From NCBI RefSeq assembly GCF_000720135.1, contig NZ_JOIU01000015.1:219399-283398 (forward strand): a DNA stretch of 64,000 nucleotides, read 5' to 3'. The position numbers and the translations under genes were made by a program. The DNA comes from Streptomyces sp. NRRL S-1022 (lineage in GTDB: Bacteria > Actinomycetota > Actinomycetes > Streptomycetales > Streptomycetaceae). This document shows, piece by piece, positions 52,831 to 63,275 of the stretch; the stretch's first letter is position 1; each line of letters begins with the position of its first letter. A model generated the notes under the pieces. That model worked only from the letters and a program-made list of their open reading frames with translations, made no database searches and was not told the DNA's origin.

Positions 52831-53583
52831 TCAGCGGGCGTGGCCCCCGCCGAAGCGGCGGTACAGGATTCCGCCCGTGATGATGAGCGCGGCGCTGCCC
52901 GCAAGGGCGGGGGCCGTGAGGTCCGCCCCGGTGTGGGCCAGCGAGGACGCCACGGGGCGCGGGGCGGGGTGGGACCGGACGGGAACCGGAGGCGTGGCAG
53001 CCCGGGGCCTCGGGACCGGGGCGTGCCGGACCGGGGAGTGCGGGGGCTGGATCGGGTGGTCGCCGGATTCGTTGGCCGAGTGGTTGCCGAAGACCGGGTT
53101 GCCCACGCCGACCACGTTGACGCTGTTCCCGGAGAAGTTCACCGGCACGTCGACCGGCAGCTGGAGGTCGTTGCCCGACAGCAGCCCGGGCGAGTCCGCG
53201 GTGCCGCCGTGCGCCGACGCCCCGCCCGACGCGGCCGATCCGCCGCCGACGGCCTTCGCCGCGCCGCTGGTCCCGGCACCATGGACCTTCGCCGTACCGC
53301 TCTTCCCGCCACCGGCGGCCTTCGTCGCGCCACCGTTCACACAGGTGTTGCCCGCGGCCGGATTGAGCAGTCCCACCACGTCAGCGGTGTTGCCGCAGAT
53401 GTTCACCGGCACGTGCACCGGGACCTGGACGGTGTTACCGGAGAGCACCCCGGGCGAGCCGGCCGCCACTGCGTCGGCACCGGCCCCGTCGGCCGCGAAG
53501 GCGGCGGACACCGGGAACGCCACGACCATCGCGCCGGACGCGGCTGCGACGGCGAACACACCGTTTCGGGTAGTCCGTCTCAT
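52831..53583 (-). CDS. Long chaplin with two chaplin domains and a sortase signal
   Basis: This is a 250-residue cell-wall-anchored chaplin. The signal peptide is followed by domain 1 with SPGVLSGNTVQVPVHVPVNI and CGNTADVVGLLNPAAGNTCVN (two Cys), a Gly/Ala/Ser linker, and domain 2 with SPGLLSGNDLQLPVDVPVNF and SGNSVNVVGVGNPVFGNHSAN, where both Cys are replaced by Ser. A Pro/His/Arg-rich wall-spanning stretch leads to the class-E sortase motif LAHTG, a membrane helix and a basic tail. Long chaplins (ChpA/B/C type) anchor the rodlet layer to peptidoglycan. Which one this is cannot be decided from the window. Confidence 0.9.
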   Translation of the reverse strand: MRRTTRNGVFAVAAASGAMVVAFPVSAAFAADGAGADAVAAGSPGVLSGNTVQVPVHVPVNICGNTADVVGLLNPAAGNTCVNGGATKAAGGGKSGTAKVHGAGTSGAAKAVGGGSAASGGASAHGGTADSPGLLSGNDLQLPVDVPVNFSGNSVNVVGVGNPVFGNHSANESGDHPIQPPHSPVRHAPVPRPRAATPPVPVRSHPAPRPVASSLAHTGADLTAPALAGSAALIITGGILYRRFGGGHAR

Positions 53584-53733
53584 TGGTTTCCTGCCTTCCT
53601 GACATCATCGCGGGCACTTACCCGCACCCCCATAAAACGGACGGGCCCCGTGTGGAGTTATGGCGTGCCGCCCTCCAGTTGCTCCCGGGGCGGGAAATCG
53701 CCCTCCCCCCGCAAGCGGATCGCGCGTTGCTCG

Positions 53734-53750
53734 ATACCCCCTAGGGGTAT
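53734..53750. promoter_or_regulatory. CsoR-type copper operator
   Basis: ATACCCCCTAGGGGTAT is a 17-bp palindrome 68 bp upstream of copZ. The TACCCC-N-GGGGTA pattern is the known binding site of the copper repressor CsoR in streptomycetes. Copper would relieve repression of copZ and copA. The csoR gene is not in the window. Confidence 0.85.
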
Positions 53751-53818
53751 AGTCTGGGAGAGCGTGGACATCCCCAGGAACAACACCGACCCCGAACACC
53801 TCGACGAGGAGTAACGAC

Positions 53819-54058
53819 ATGACCGCCCACACCGACACCCCGGGCTCCGTCACCACCGTCTACAAGGTGACCGGCATGAGCTGTGGCCACTGCGAGGGCG
53901 CCGTCTCCGGCGAGATCTCCCAGCTCCCGGGCGTCAGCTCGGTCAAGGCCGTGGCGTCGACCGGCGAGGTGACCGTCGTCTCCGCGGCCCCGCTGGACGA
54001 GGAGGCCGTGCGCGCCGCCGTCGACGAAGCCGGCTTCGGGCTGGCCGGCCAGGCCTGA
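53819..54058 (+). CDS. copZ: Copper chaperone (heavy-metal-associated domain)
   Basis: This is a 79-residue HMA-domain protein with the metal site MSCGHC (Cys22 and Cys25) near the N-terminus and the ferredoxin-like fold pattern (VTGM..., [25 protein letters not shown]). It carries Cu(I) to the efflux ATPase encoded 86 bp downstream. GAGGAG precedes the ATG, and the CsoR site lies upstream. Confidence 0.92.
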   Translation: MTAHTDTPGSVTTVYKVTGMSCGHCEGAVSGEISQLPGVSSVKAVASTGEVTVVSAAPLDEEAVRAAVDEAGFGLAGQA

Positions 54059-54144
54059 GGAAAACCCTCCGTTTCCCCGACCGGGCCGCACCGACCAGCT
54101 CATACTGGCTCCGTACGGCCCGGTCCGATGTCTGGAGTCCGGAC

Positions 54145-56397
<2,253 letters not shown>

Positions 56398-57088
56398 ATC
56401 GGCAACCGCGGTGACCGATCTCCCGGTCCCCCTGGAGTCCGGCGCGCGCCTCACATAAGCTCTTCACAAGGCTCGCGCATCATCCTTACGCTTGGGTCCC
56501 GATCGGCGTATCGGGGCTCTTGCGCACCTAAAGGACATATGCAAGAGACGCAGATCACAGTGATGCGAACGTAACCATCGAAGGGGTTCGAAGGTCTAAG
56601 TTGGCGATGTCAGACCAGCGTCTTGGGGGGCGCTGACTGGCATCTGGGGATGTCTTGGGGGACTTCCTCAGAGATGCGTTGCCGGGGCACGTACACCGGG
56701 AAGCTTTGAGCGGCCCTCCCAGCGTGCTTGTCCCGGCAGATCGCACCGCATCACTGGAGTACGGCGAGTTTTGCTCGTTGTGCTCAATCGACAGCGATTC
56801 AGGCGCTGTCCTCTCCGAGCGCCCGGCCGGATCCCGTGGGGGGAATCCGCACCGGGACATGGGAAGGCGCCCTGGACGTCGGCCCGTGGGGGGACCGGCG
56901 TCTCAGGGCGCCTTCCGCTTTTTCCGTCGTCACGGCCGGCCGAGGGGCGCGGGGAACCGCGCGACCGGCCACCAGCCGACCCGCAGCCGCCCGCACCCGT
57001 CAGCGGCCCGCTCCCGGGCGCGCACCCGACCGGGAGCACCTGCTCCGGTGTGGGGCGCCGCCGAGTGCGGCCCCCTCACCGGCAGGTG
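56398..57088. other. 691-bp spacer between copA and citrate synthase with a structured RNA locus
   Basis: No convincing protein gene is present; open frames here are short or run through strong hairpins. The 56606-56924 part is a candidate structured RNA with its own terminator. The remainder, up to the end of the citrate synthase gene at 57089, shows nothing recognisable. Confidence 0.5.
56606..56924 (+). ncRNA. Candidate structured RNA with G-run (or, antisense, C-run) hairpin loops
   Basis: Three hairpins occur in order. Hairpin 1 pairs GATGTCAG-CAGCG (56606-56620) with CGCTG-CTGGCATC (56631-56644), with loop TCTTGGGGGG. Hairpin 2 pairs CCCGG-CGGAT (56822-56832) with ATCCG-CCGGG (56845-56856). 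Hairpin 3 pairs GGAAGGCGCCCTG-GACGTCGG (56862-56882) with CCGGCGTC-CAGGGCGCCTTCC (56895-56916), followed by CGCTTTTT. Loops 2 and 3 are both exactly CCCGTGGGGGGA. The U-tract suggests a plus-strand RNA ending near 56924. On the minus strand the loops would show CCCCCC, as in 6C-type RNAs, so the strand is open. Confidence 0.5.
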
Positions 57089-58390
57089 TCAGCGCTCCTC
57101 GACCGGAACGAAGTCGCGCAGCTCCACGCCCGTGTAGATCTGGCGGGGGCGGCCGATACGGGAACCGGGCTCCTTGATCATCTCGGTCCACTGGGCGATC
57201 CAGCCGGGGAGCCGGCCGAGGGCGAACAGGACCGTGAACATCTCGGTCGGGAAGCCCATGGCGCGGTAGATCAGGCCGGTGTAGAAGTCGACGTTCGGGT
57301 ACAGCTTGCGCTCGACGAAGTAGTCGTCGGAGAGCGCGTGCTCCTCCAGCTTCAGGGCGATGTCGAGGAGCTCGTCCGACTTGCCCAGCGCGGAGAGCAC
57401 ATCGTGCGCGGCGGCCTTGATGATCTTGGCGCGCGGGTCGAAGTTCTTGTAGACCCGGTGGCCGAAGCCCATCAGCCGGACGCCGTCCTCCTTGTTCTTC
57501 ACCTTGCGGATGAAGGTGTCGACGTCGGAACCGGAGTCGCGGATGCCTTCGAGCATCTCCAGCACGGACTGGTTGGCACCGCCGTGCAGCGGGCCCCACA
57601 GCGCGTTGATGCCGGCCGAGATGGAGGCGAACATGTTGGCCTGCGAGGAACCGACCAGGCGGACCGTGGAGGTCGAACAGTTCTGCTCGTGGTCGGCGTG
57701 CAGGATCAGCAGCTTGTCCAGCGCGGCGACGACGACCGGGTCCAGCTCGAACTCGTCGGCCGGCACCGAGAAGGTCATGCGCAGGAAGTTCTCGACGTAA
57801 CCGAGGTCGTTGCGCGGGTAGACGAACGGGTGACCGATCGACTTCTTGTACGCGTACGCGGCGATCGTCGGAAGCTTCGCGAGCAGCCGGATCGTGGAGA
57901 GGTCGCGCTGCTTCTCGTCGAACGGGTTGTGGCTGTCCTGGTAGAAGGTCGACAGCGCCGAGACGACCGAGGACAGCATCGCCATCGGGTGGGCGTCACG
58001 CGGGAAGCCCTTGTAGAAGTTCTTGACGTCCTCGTGCAGCAGGGTGTGCCGCGTGATGTCGTTCTTGAACGTCGAGAGCTCGTCGACGGTCGGCAGCTCG
58101 CCGTTGATCAGCAGGTACGCCACCTCAAGGAAGGTGGAGCGCTCGGCCAGCTGCTCGATGGGGTAGCCGCGGTAGCGGAGGATGCCCGCCTCGCCGTCGA
58201 GGTAGGTGACCGCGGATTTATAGGCGGCCGTGTTGCCGTACCCGCTGTCCAGGGTCACCAGACCGGTCTGGGCGCGGAGCTTCCCGATGTCGAAGCCCTT
58301 GTCGCCGACGGTGCTGTCGACCACCGGGTAGGTGTACTCGCCGTCGCCGTACCGCAGTACTACAGAGTTGTCGCTCACGTCTTCCCTCAC
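57089..58390 (-). CDS. citA: Citrate synthase
   Basis: This is a 433-residue type-II citrate synthase catalysing acetyl-CoA plus oxaloacetate to citrate. The family core is intact: TYLDGEAGILRYRGYPIEQL, GPLHGGANQSVLEML (catalytic His), VRLMGFGHRVYKNFDPRAKI (His and Arg) and LGRLPGWIAQWTEM near the end, with the catalytic Asp in ALGRLPG-preceding strands as usual. It ends VPVEER and stands alone with its own promoter region (58391-58575). It is transcribed toward the structured-RNA region. Confidence 0.95.
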   Translation of the reverse strand: MREDVSDNSVVLRYGDGEYTYPVVDSTVGDKGFDIGKLRAQTGLVTLDSGYGNTAAYKSAVTYLDGEAGILRYRGYPIEQLAERSTFLEVAYLLINGELPTVDELSTFKNDITRHTLLHEDVKNFYKGFPRDAHPMAMLSSVVSALSTFYQDSHNPFDEKQRDLSTIRLLAKLPTIAAYAYKKSIGHPFVYPRNDLGYVENFLRMTFSVPADEFELDPVVVAALDKLLILHADHEQNCSTSTVRLVGSSQANMFASISAGINALWGPLHGGANQSVLEMLEGIRDSGSDVDTFIRKVKNKEDGVRLMGFGHRVYKNFDPRAKIIKAAAHDVLSALGKSDELLDIALKLEEHALSDDYFVERKLYPNVDFYTGLIYRAMGFPTEMFTVLFALGRLPGWIAQWTEMIKEPGSRIGRPRQIYTGVELRDFVPVEER

Positions 58391-58575
58391 CGACGTAGTG
58401 CCTCATCTTCGAGGTGCCCTGACTGTCTCTACCATCCCCCATTTGGCTCAGGAGAGTGCACTCGGGGTCGACCATTGGGCCTATCGACGGCACTCAGTGC
58501 CGCCAACCTGCTCATCCTGCCCCCTCCGAGGGGCATCTGGAAGTGCTCTGTGACCTTCATGACTCATTTGATCGA

Positions 58576-60831
58576 TCATTTTTCGTACAGCCTGAAGTCG
58601 AGGGCCGTACAGCGCCGTCCGGCCGACACCGTGCGCACCGCCTGCCCGATCGCCCTGCGGGAACCGACGAGGACGACCAGCCGGCGGGCCCGGGTCACCG
58701 CCGTGTACAGCAGGTTCCGCTGGAGCATCATCCATGCTCCCGTGGTGACGGGGATCACCACCGCGGGATATTCACTGCCCTGCGAGCGGTGAATGGTCAC
58801 CGCGTAGGCGTGCGCCAGTTCGTCCAGTTCGTCGAATTCATACGGAACCTCCTCGTCCTCGTCCGTCAGCACGGTCAGGCGCTGGTCGACCGGATCGAGC
58901 GAGGTGACGACGCCCACGGTGCCGTTGAAGACACCGTTCTTCCCTTTCTCGTAATTGTTACGGATCTGGGTGACCTTGTCGCCGACGCGGAAGACCCGGC
59001 CGCCGAACCGCTTCTCCGGTACGTCGGGCCGCCCGGGCGTGATGGCCTGCTGGAGCAGCCCGTTGAGCGCGCCCGCCCCGGCCGGCCCCCGGTGCATCGG
59101 CGCCAGCACCTGCACGTCCCGGCGCGGGTCCAGCCCGAACTTGGCCGGGATCCGCCGCGCGGCCACGTCCACGGTGAGCCGGCCGGCCGCCTCAGTGTCG
59201 TCCTCGACGAAGAGGAAGAAGTCCTTCAGCCCCTCGGTGAGCGGATGCTGTCCCGCGTTGATCCGGTGCGCGTTGGTGACGACACCGGACTGCTGGGCCT
59301 GCCGGAAGACCCGGGTGAGCCGGACGGCCGGAACGGGACTGCCGGCGGCGAGGAGGTCCCGCAGGACCTCACCGGCACCGACGCTCGGCAACTGGTCCAC
59401 GTCCCCGACGAAGAGCAGGTGTGCCCCCGGTGGCACGGCCTTCACCAGCTTGTTGGCGAGCAGCAGGTCCAGCATCGACGCCTCGTCCACGACCACCAGG
59501 TCGGCGTCCAGCGGCCGGTCCCGGTCATAGGCCGCGTCGCCGCCCGGCCTGAGCTCCAGCAGCCGGTGCACGGTGGAGGCCTCCGCGCCGGTCAGCTCCG
59601 CCAGCCGCTTGGCCGCCCGGCCGGTCGGAGCGGCCAGCACCACCTTGGCCCGCCGGGCCCGGGCCAGCTCCACGATCGAACGCACGGTGAACGACTTGCC
59701 GCACCCCGGCCCACCGGTGAGGACGGCGACCTTCTCGGTCAGCGCGAGCCGCACGGCCGCCTCCTGCTCGGGCGCGAGGTCGACCCCGGTGCGCGACTTC
59801 AGCCAGCCGAGCGCCTTGCCCCAGTCCACGTCCCGGAAGCCCGGCATCCGGTCCTGGTCCGTGCGCAGCAGCCTCAGCAGCTGGGCGGACAGGGACAGTT
59901 CGGCCCGGTGGAAGGGCACGAGGAAGACGGCGCTGACGGGCTCCTCCCCGCCGTCCGGCCCGGGCACCTTCTCCCGTACGACCCCCGGGTCGGCGCCCTC
60001 CTCCGGCGCCCGGCCCAGTTCGGCGAGGCACTCGATGACCAGCCCGGTGTCGACCTGGAGCAGCTTGACCGCATCGGCGATCAGCCGCTCCTCCGGGAGA
60101 TAGCAGTGCCCCTGGTCGGCGGACTGCGACAGCGCGTACTGCAGGCCGGCCTTCACCCGCTCCGGACTGTCGTGCGGGATGCCGACCGACTGGGCGATCT
60201 TGTCGGCGGTCAGGAAGCCGATGCCCCAGACGTCGGCGGCCAGCCGGTACGGCTGCTCCTTGACGACCGAGATCGACTCGTCGCCGTACTTCTTGTAGAT
60301 CCGCACGGCGATGGACGTGGACACCTCGACGGTCTGCAGGAAGAGCATGACCTCCTTGATCGCCTTCTGCTCCTCCCAGGCGTCGGCGATCTTCTTCGTC
60401 CGCTTCGGTCCGAGCCCCGGCACCTCGATCAGCCGCTTCGGCTCCTCCTCGATGATCCGCAGCGTGTCCAGCCCGAAGTGCTGCGTGATCCGGTCGGCGA
60501 AGACCGGCCCGATCCCCTTGACCAGCCCGGAGCCCAGATAGCGCCGGATGCCCTGGACGGTGGCCGGCAGCACGGTCGTGTAGTTCTCGACGTGGAACTG
60601 CTTGCCGTACTGCGGGTGCGAGCCCCAGCGGCCCTCCATCCGCAGGGACTCCCCCACCTGCGCACCGAGCAGCGCGCCGACCACGGTGAGCAGGTCGCCG
60701 GCGCCTCTCCCGGTGTCGACCCGGGCCACCGTGTAGCCGTTCTCCTCGTTGACGTACGTGACCCGCTCCAGCACACCTTCGACCACGGCAAGCCGCCGCT
60801 CACCGGTCTGGGTCCCCGCCTCTTGAGCCAT
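58576..60831 (-). CDS. recD2: RecD2-type ATP-dependent DNA helicase
   Basis: This is a 751-residue SF1 helicase. The N-terminal OB/HhH part shows GSGLVKGIGPVFADRI and EVPGLGPKRTKKIADAW. The motor has Walker A GGPGCGKSFTVRS, Walker B VVVDEASMLDLLL, VLAPMHRGPAGAGALNGLLQ and the C-terminal VTIHRSQGSEYPAVVIP. It is the stand-alone RecD2 class (no RecB/RecC needed), a 5'-3' helicase in repair and recombination. ATG 60831 starts MAQEAGTQTGERRLAVVEG; the frame is open to 60882. Confidence 0.92.
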   Translation of the reverse strand: MAQEAGTQTGERRLAVVEGVLERVTYVNEENGYTVARVDTGRGAGDLLTVVGALLGAQVGESLRMEGRWGSHPQYGKQFHVENYTTVLPATVQGIRRYLGSGLVKGIGPVFADRITQHFGLDTLRIIEEEPKRLIEVPGLGPKRTKKIADAWEEQKAIKEVMLFLQTVEVSTSIAVRIYKKYGDESISVVKEQPYRLAADVWGIGFLTADKIAQSVGIPHDSPERVKAGLQYALSQSADQGHCYLPEERLIADAVKLLQVDTGLVIECLAELGRAPEEGADPGVVREKVPGPDGGEEPVSAVFLVPFHRAELSLSAQLLRLLRTDQDRMPGFRDVDWGKALGWLKSRTGVDLAPEQEAAVRLALTEKVAVLTGGPGCGKSFTVRSIVELARARRAKVVLAAPTGRAAKRLAELTGAEASTVHRLLELRPGGDAAYDRDRPLDADLVVVDEASMLDLLLANKLVKAVPPGAHLLFVGDVDQLPSVGAGEVLRDLLAAGSPVPAVRLTRVFRQAQQSGVVTNAHRINAGQHPLTEGLKDFFLFVEDDTEAAGRLTVDVAARRIPAKFGLDPRRDVQVLAPMHRGPAGAGALNGLLQQAITPGRPDVPEKRFGGRVFRVGDKVTQIRNNYEKGKNGVFNGTVGVVTSLDPVDQRLTVLTDEDEEVPYEFDELDELAHAYAVTIHRSQGSEYPAVVIPVTTGAWMMLQRNLLYTAVTRARRLVVLVGSRRAIGQAVRTVSAGRRCTALDFRLYEK

Positions 60832-60887
60832 GATCCGACGGTACCGGTGGGGTGTGACACCGGGACGGGACGGTCGGGCCACGAGCC

Positions 60888-61832
60888 TCAGTTGACGACG
60901 CTCCAGGCCTGGTTCTTACCGCCGACGCAGTCCCACTGCTGGACGATCACCCCGTGCTCCGGCTCCTGCAGGGACGGCTGGTCGGCGTCCAGGCACTTGT
61001 CGCTGAACAGGGAGCGGATCTGCCAGCGGTTGTCGGGGCGCCGCTCCAGGTACCACTTCTGGTTCGCGCCGCCGTGGCAGGACCACTGGATGATCCTGGC
61101 GCCGTTGTTCCTGTCCCACCCGGAGACGTCCAGGCACTTTCCGCTGTGCGTGGCCACGAGCTCGAAGACGTTCTGGTAGGCGAGGCCATCGCCGGCGCGC
61201 CGGAAGTAGAAGCGCTGGTTGGCGCCGCCCCAGTAGTCCCAGACCACGGTGCCGGTGCCGTCCTGGGTGCTGCCCTGCCACACGTCCACGTACAGCACCT
61301 GCTTGCCGTTGCGCGCCGTCGTGTACGAGCTGCGGATCTTGTACTCGTGGCCGGCGTCCGTGAACGGGAAGGGAACGTAGCCGTCCGGGTACACCCGGTC
61401 CCAGGTGGCCTCCCAGTGCATCGCGGCCTGCTCGTCGGCCTTGCGGGCGGCGTCCCGCGCGGCCTCGGTCACGCACACCTCGTCACCCGGTACGGCCTTC
61501 CGCGCGACGAGGCCGAACCGGCACCGGCCGTTGTCGTCGGTGTTCCCGGAGTTCGCCCGGTTCTCGTTCCAGGTCTGGGTGCGGACGTCCGGGGTCACAC
61601 AGACGTGGTCCTCCGGGTGCGACTCCCGCCAGACATAACCCTGCTTGCAGGTGTCGGGGCCGAACGGGCCGGCCTTCGCGACTGACGCCGGGGGCGACTC
61701 CGGGGCCGGGGCCGCGCTCGCCGGGACGGCGCCCGGTGCGGTGCCCGCGAGGACTCCGGCCAGCAGGAGGGCGAATCCGGTGACCGGGCGCGGGCGTTTG
61801 AACGTTCGACTTCTTCCAGATGTTTCTGACAT
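60888..61832 (-). CDS. Secreted ricin B-type lectin-domain protein
   Basis: This is a 314-residue exported protein. The signal segment (FALLLAGVLAGTAPGAVPAS) is followed by a Cys-containing module (CKQGYVWRESHPEDHVCVTP, RCRFGLVARKAVPGDEVCVT) often seen next to lectin domains in Streptomyces. The C-terminal beta-trefoil of about 125 residues has QxW repeats (GGANQRFYFRR, GGANQKWYLE, GGKNQAW) and CLDVSGWDRNN / CLDADQPS. It probably binds carbohydrate outside the cell. No enzymatic domain is seen. ATG 61832 begins the basic signal-peptide region. Confidence 0.82.
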   Translation of the reverse strand: MSETSGRSRTFKRPRPVTGFALLLAGVLAGTAPGAVPASAAPAPESPPASVAKAGPFGPDTCKQGYVWRESHPEDHVCVTPDVRTQTWNENRANSGNTDDNGRCRFGLVARKAVPGDEVCVTEAARDAARKADEQAAMHWEATWDRVYPDGYVPFPFTDAGHEYKIRSSYTTARNGKQVLYVDVWQGSTQDGTGTVVWDYWGGANQRFYFRRAGDGLAYQNVFELVATHSGKCLDVSGWDRNNGARIIQWSCHGGANQKWYLERRPDNRWQIRSLFSDKCLDADQPSLQEPEHGVIVQQWDCVGGKNQAWSVVN

Positions 61833-61925
61833 GGGGGTGTCCCCTGCGACGAATGGGCTGCGACATTTTGAAGCACCCCGAGCCCCCTCCTTCATCGTGC
61901 ACCCGGGGGGCCGTGCCTCGCACGG

Positions 61926-62168
61926 TCAGGGGCGGCAATGTCGCGTCTTCAGGGCTTCGAGGAAGCCGGCGAAGGCGGGGGCGGGGAAGGTGACGGCGAT
62001 GCGGTCGGGGGCTTTTGAGCCGCGGACGGCTGTGTGGGTGGGGGAGGTGGCGACTGTGTGGGTGGGGGAGGTGGCGACTGTGGGGGTGGGGGAGGTGGCG
62101 ACTTCTGCGCATTCGTTGCCGTCGCCTGCACTGGAGTAGGACGATTTCCGCCGGTCGAGGTGGCCCAT
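61926..62168 (-). CDS. DUF397 protein with an internal triplicated segment
   Basis: This is an 80-residue DUF397 protein. MGHLDRRKSSYSSAGDGNECAEVA is the family start and VRGSKAPDRIAVTFPAPAFAGFLEAL the family end. Between them a 24-bp unit (eight codons, ATSPTHTV-like) occurs three times, whereas the family normally has few or no residues here. DUF397 proteins accompany Scr1/XRE-type regulators in Streptomyces; the neighbouring regulator is a pseudogene, so this gene may be orphaned. Confidence 0.75.
   Translation of the reverse strand: MGHLDRRKSSYSSAGDGNECAEVATSPTPTVATSPTHTVATSPTHTAVRGSKAPDRIAVTFPAPAFAGFLEALKTRHCRP
62031..62102. repeat. Three 24-bp tandem repeats inside the DUF397 gene
   Basis: Units begin at 62031, 62055 and 62079. 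The first two are identical (TGTGTGGGTGGGGGAGGTGG plus CGAC) and the third has one T-to-G change. The length is a multiple of three, so the reading frame is kept. Confidence 0.9.
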
Positions 62169-62246
62169 GGGCTGCCTCACAGCTCCTTCGCCAGCGTGTG
62201 GATGAAATCGGGCGACCGATCGGGCTCAAGCGATACGGCCTCCACC

Positions 62247-62896
62247 TTACGGAAGCGCGTTCATGTTGAGCTGGGCCTCCGAGTCGATGAAGACAGAACC
62301 GTGAGGCGCGTCCCGTGCCACGGTGTCCAGCTTGGGCAGGGGGCCGCCGACATACGTCATGGTGCTGGAAGCCCTGGCGAAGCCGTCCCGGTCGCAGGGG
62401 ATGACGCGCACGGTGATGTGGTCTGCTTAGGAAAGCTCGACGAGCCGGATGAGCTGGGCGCTTGAGGCGGCGCGGTCACTGACCCTGATGCGGAGTGCCG
62501 CCTCATGGATCACCGCTTCGTACGGGATGGTGAACTCCTGGCGTGCCTTGCGGCGCCGGATGCGCAACTCAAGCTCCTCGGGCGTCGGTTCCGGCAGCCT
62601 GGACGAGAACACGGCGCGAGCGTAATCCTCGGTTCTGCAACAGACCGGCACGTACAGGATGGCCACGTGCCGGAGAAACCGCGCGTGGCACTCCAGCTCG
62701 GAGAGGTCCAGGAAGGGTGTCGGCAGCAGGCCTCGATACTCCTCCCACCAGCCGCGCGTTCTGTCCGTGGCCATTTCGACCAACGCGTTGACGAACTCCC
62801 CGTCGGTACAGGCGTAATGGGATGCGAGCCGGCGCCGCCGACCCTCGCTCACCCCGATGAGCCCCGATTCGATGTGACTGATCCGGGCCCTGTTCA
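62247..62896 (-). pseudogene. Scr1/XRE-type regulator, truncated at the 5' end and with a nonsense codon
   Basis: From 62894 downward the sequence encodes the end of the HTH (NRARISHIESGLIGVSEGRR) and most of the DUF5753-type domain (GWWEEYRGLLPTPFLDLSEL, RTEDYARAVFSSRLPEPTPE). An in-frame TAA at 62427-62429 interrupts it right after RLVELS. The same frame resumes as DHITVRVIPCDRDGFARASS, TMTYVGGPLPKLDTVA and ends at 62247. The first 35 or so residues of the HTH are missing; upstream of 62894 the frame enters antisense of the ATPase fragment. The regulator is therefore inactive. Confidence 0.8.
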
Positions 62897-63243
62897 CCAC
62901 CCTGCGCGTGATCCTGACCCTGCACGGGCCGGCGGGCTTGGTGGAGACGGCGGAACTCCTCGCGACCGAGCTGGTGTCGAACGCCGTACGGCACACCAAG
63001 GGGCCGGCCGCACTGCGGGTGCGGCGCTCCCGGGAGGGGGTGGTGTGGATCGGGGCGTGGGACACGGACCCCGCGTCGCCGGAGCCGCCGGAGCCGCCGG
63101 TGCCGTTGGGGCAGGTGCTGGAGTCGGAGGACGGGCGGGGGCTCGGCCTGGTGACGGCTTGCGCGCAGGACTGGGGCCGGCAGCCCTCGGCGTGGTTCGG
63201 GGACCGGGAAAAGTACGTGTGGTGCGAACTTGCGGCGGCGTAG
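62896..63243 (+). pseudogene. RsbW-like ATP-binding protein, 5'-truncated
   Basis: The frame encodes LRVILTLHGPAGLVETAELL, ATELVSNAVRHTKGPAALRV (N box), then VLESEDGRGLGLVTACAQDWG (G1 box) and a normal C-terminus (WFGDREKYVWCELAAA). The N-terminal 30-40 residues found in this anti-sigma-factor-like HATPase family are absent. GTG 62908 could start a short product but has no ribosome site of its own. The truncation point coincides with that of the divergent regulator, so one deletion removed both 5' ends. Confidence 0.7.
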
Positions 63244-63275
63244 CTCGTTGATCACGGTGATGGGAAGGAGAGCTG

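Noticed and set aside
56650..56709. 19-codon ORF MSWGTSSEMRCRGTYTGKL in the copA-citA spacer
   Set aside because: It is too short to support as a gene, and the surrounding DNA is better explained as a structured RNA. A leader peptide cannot be excluded.
62031..62102. Riboswitch or regulatory repeat
   Set aside because: The 24-bp units are within the DUF397 coding frame and are best explained as in-frame slippage expansion.
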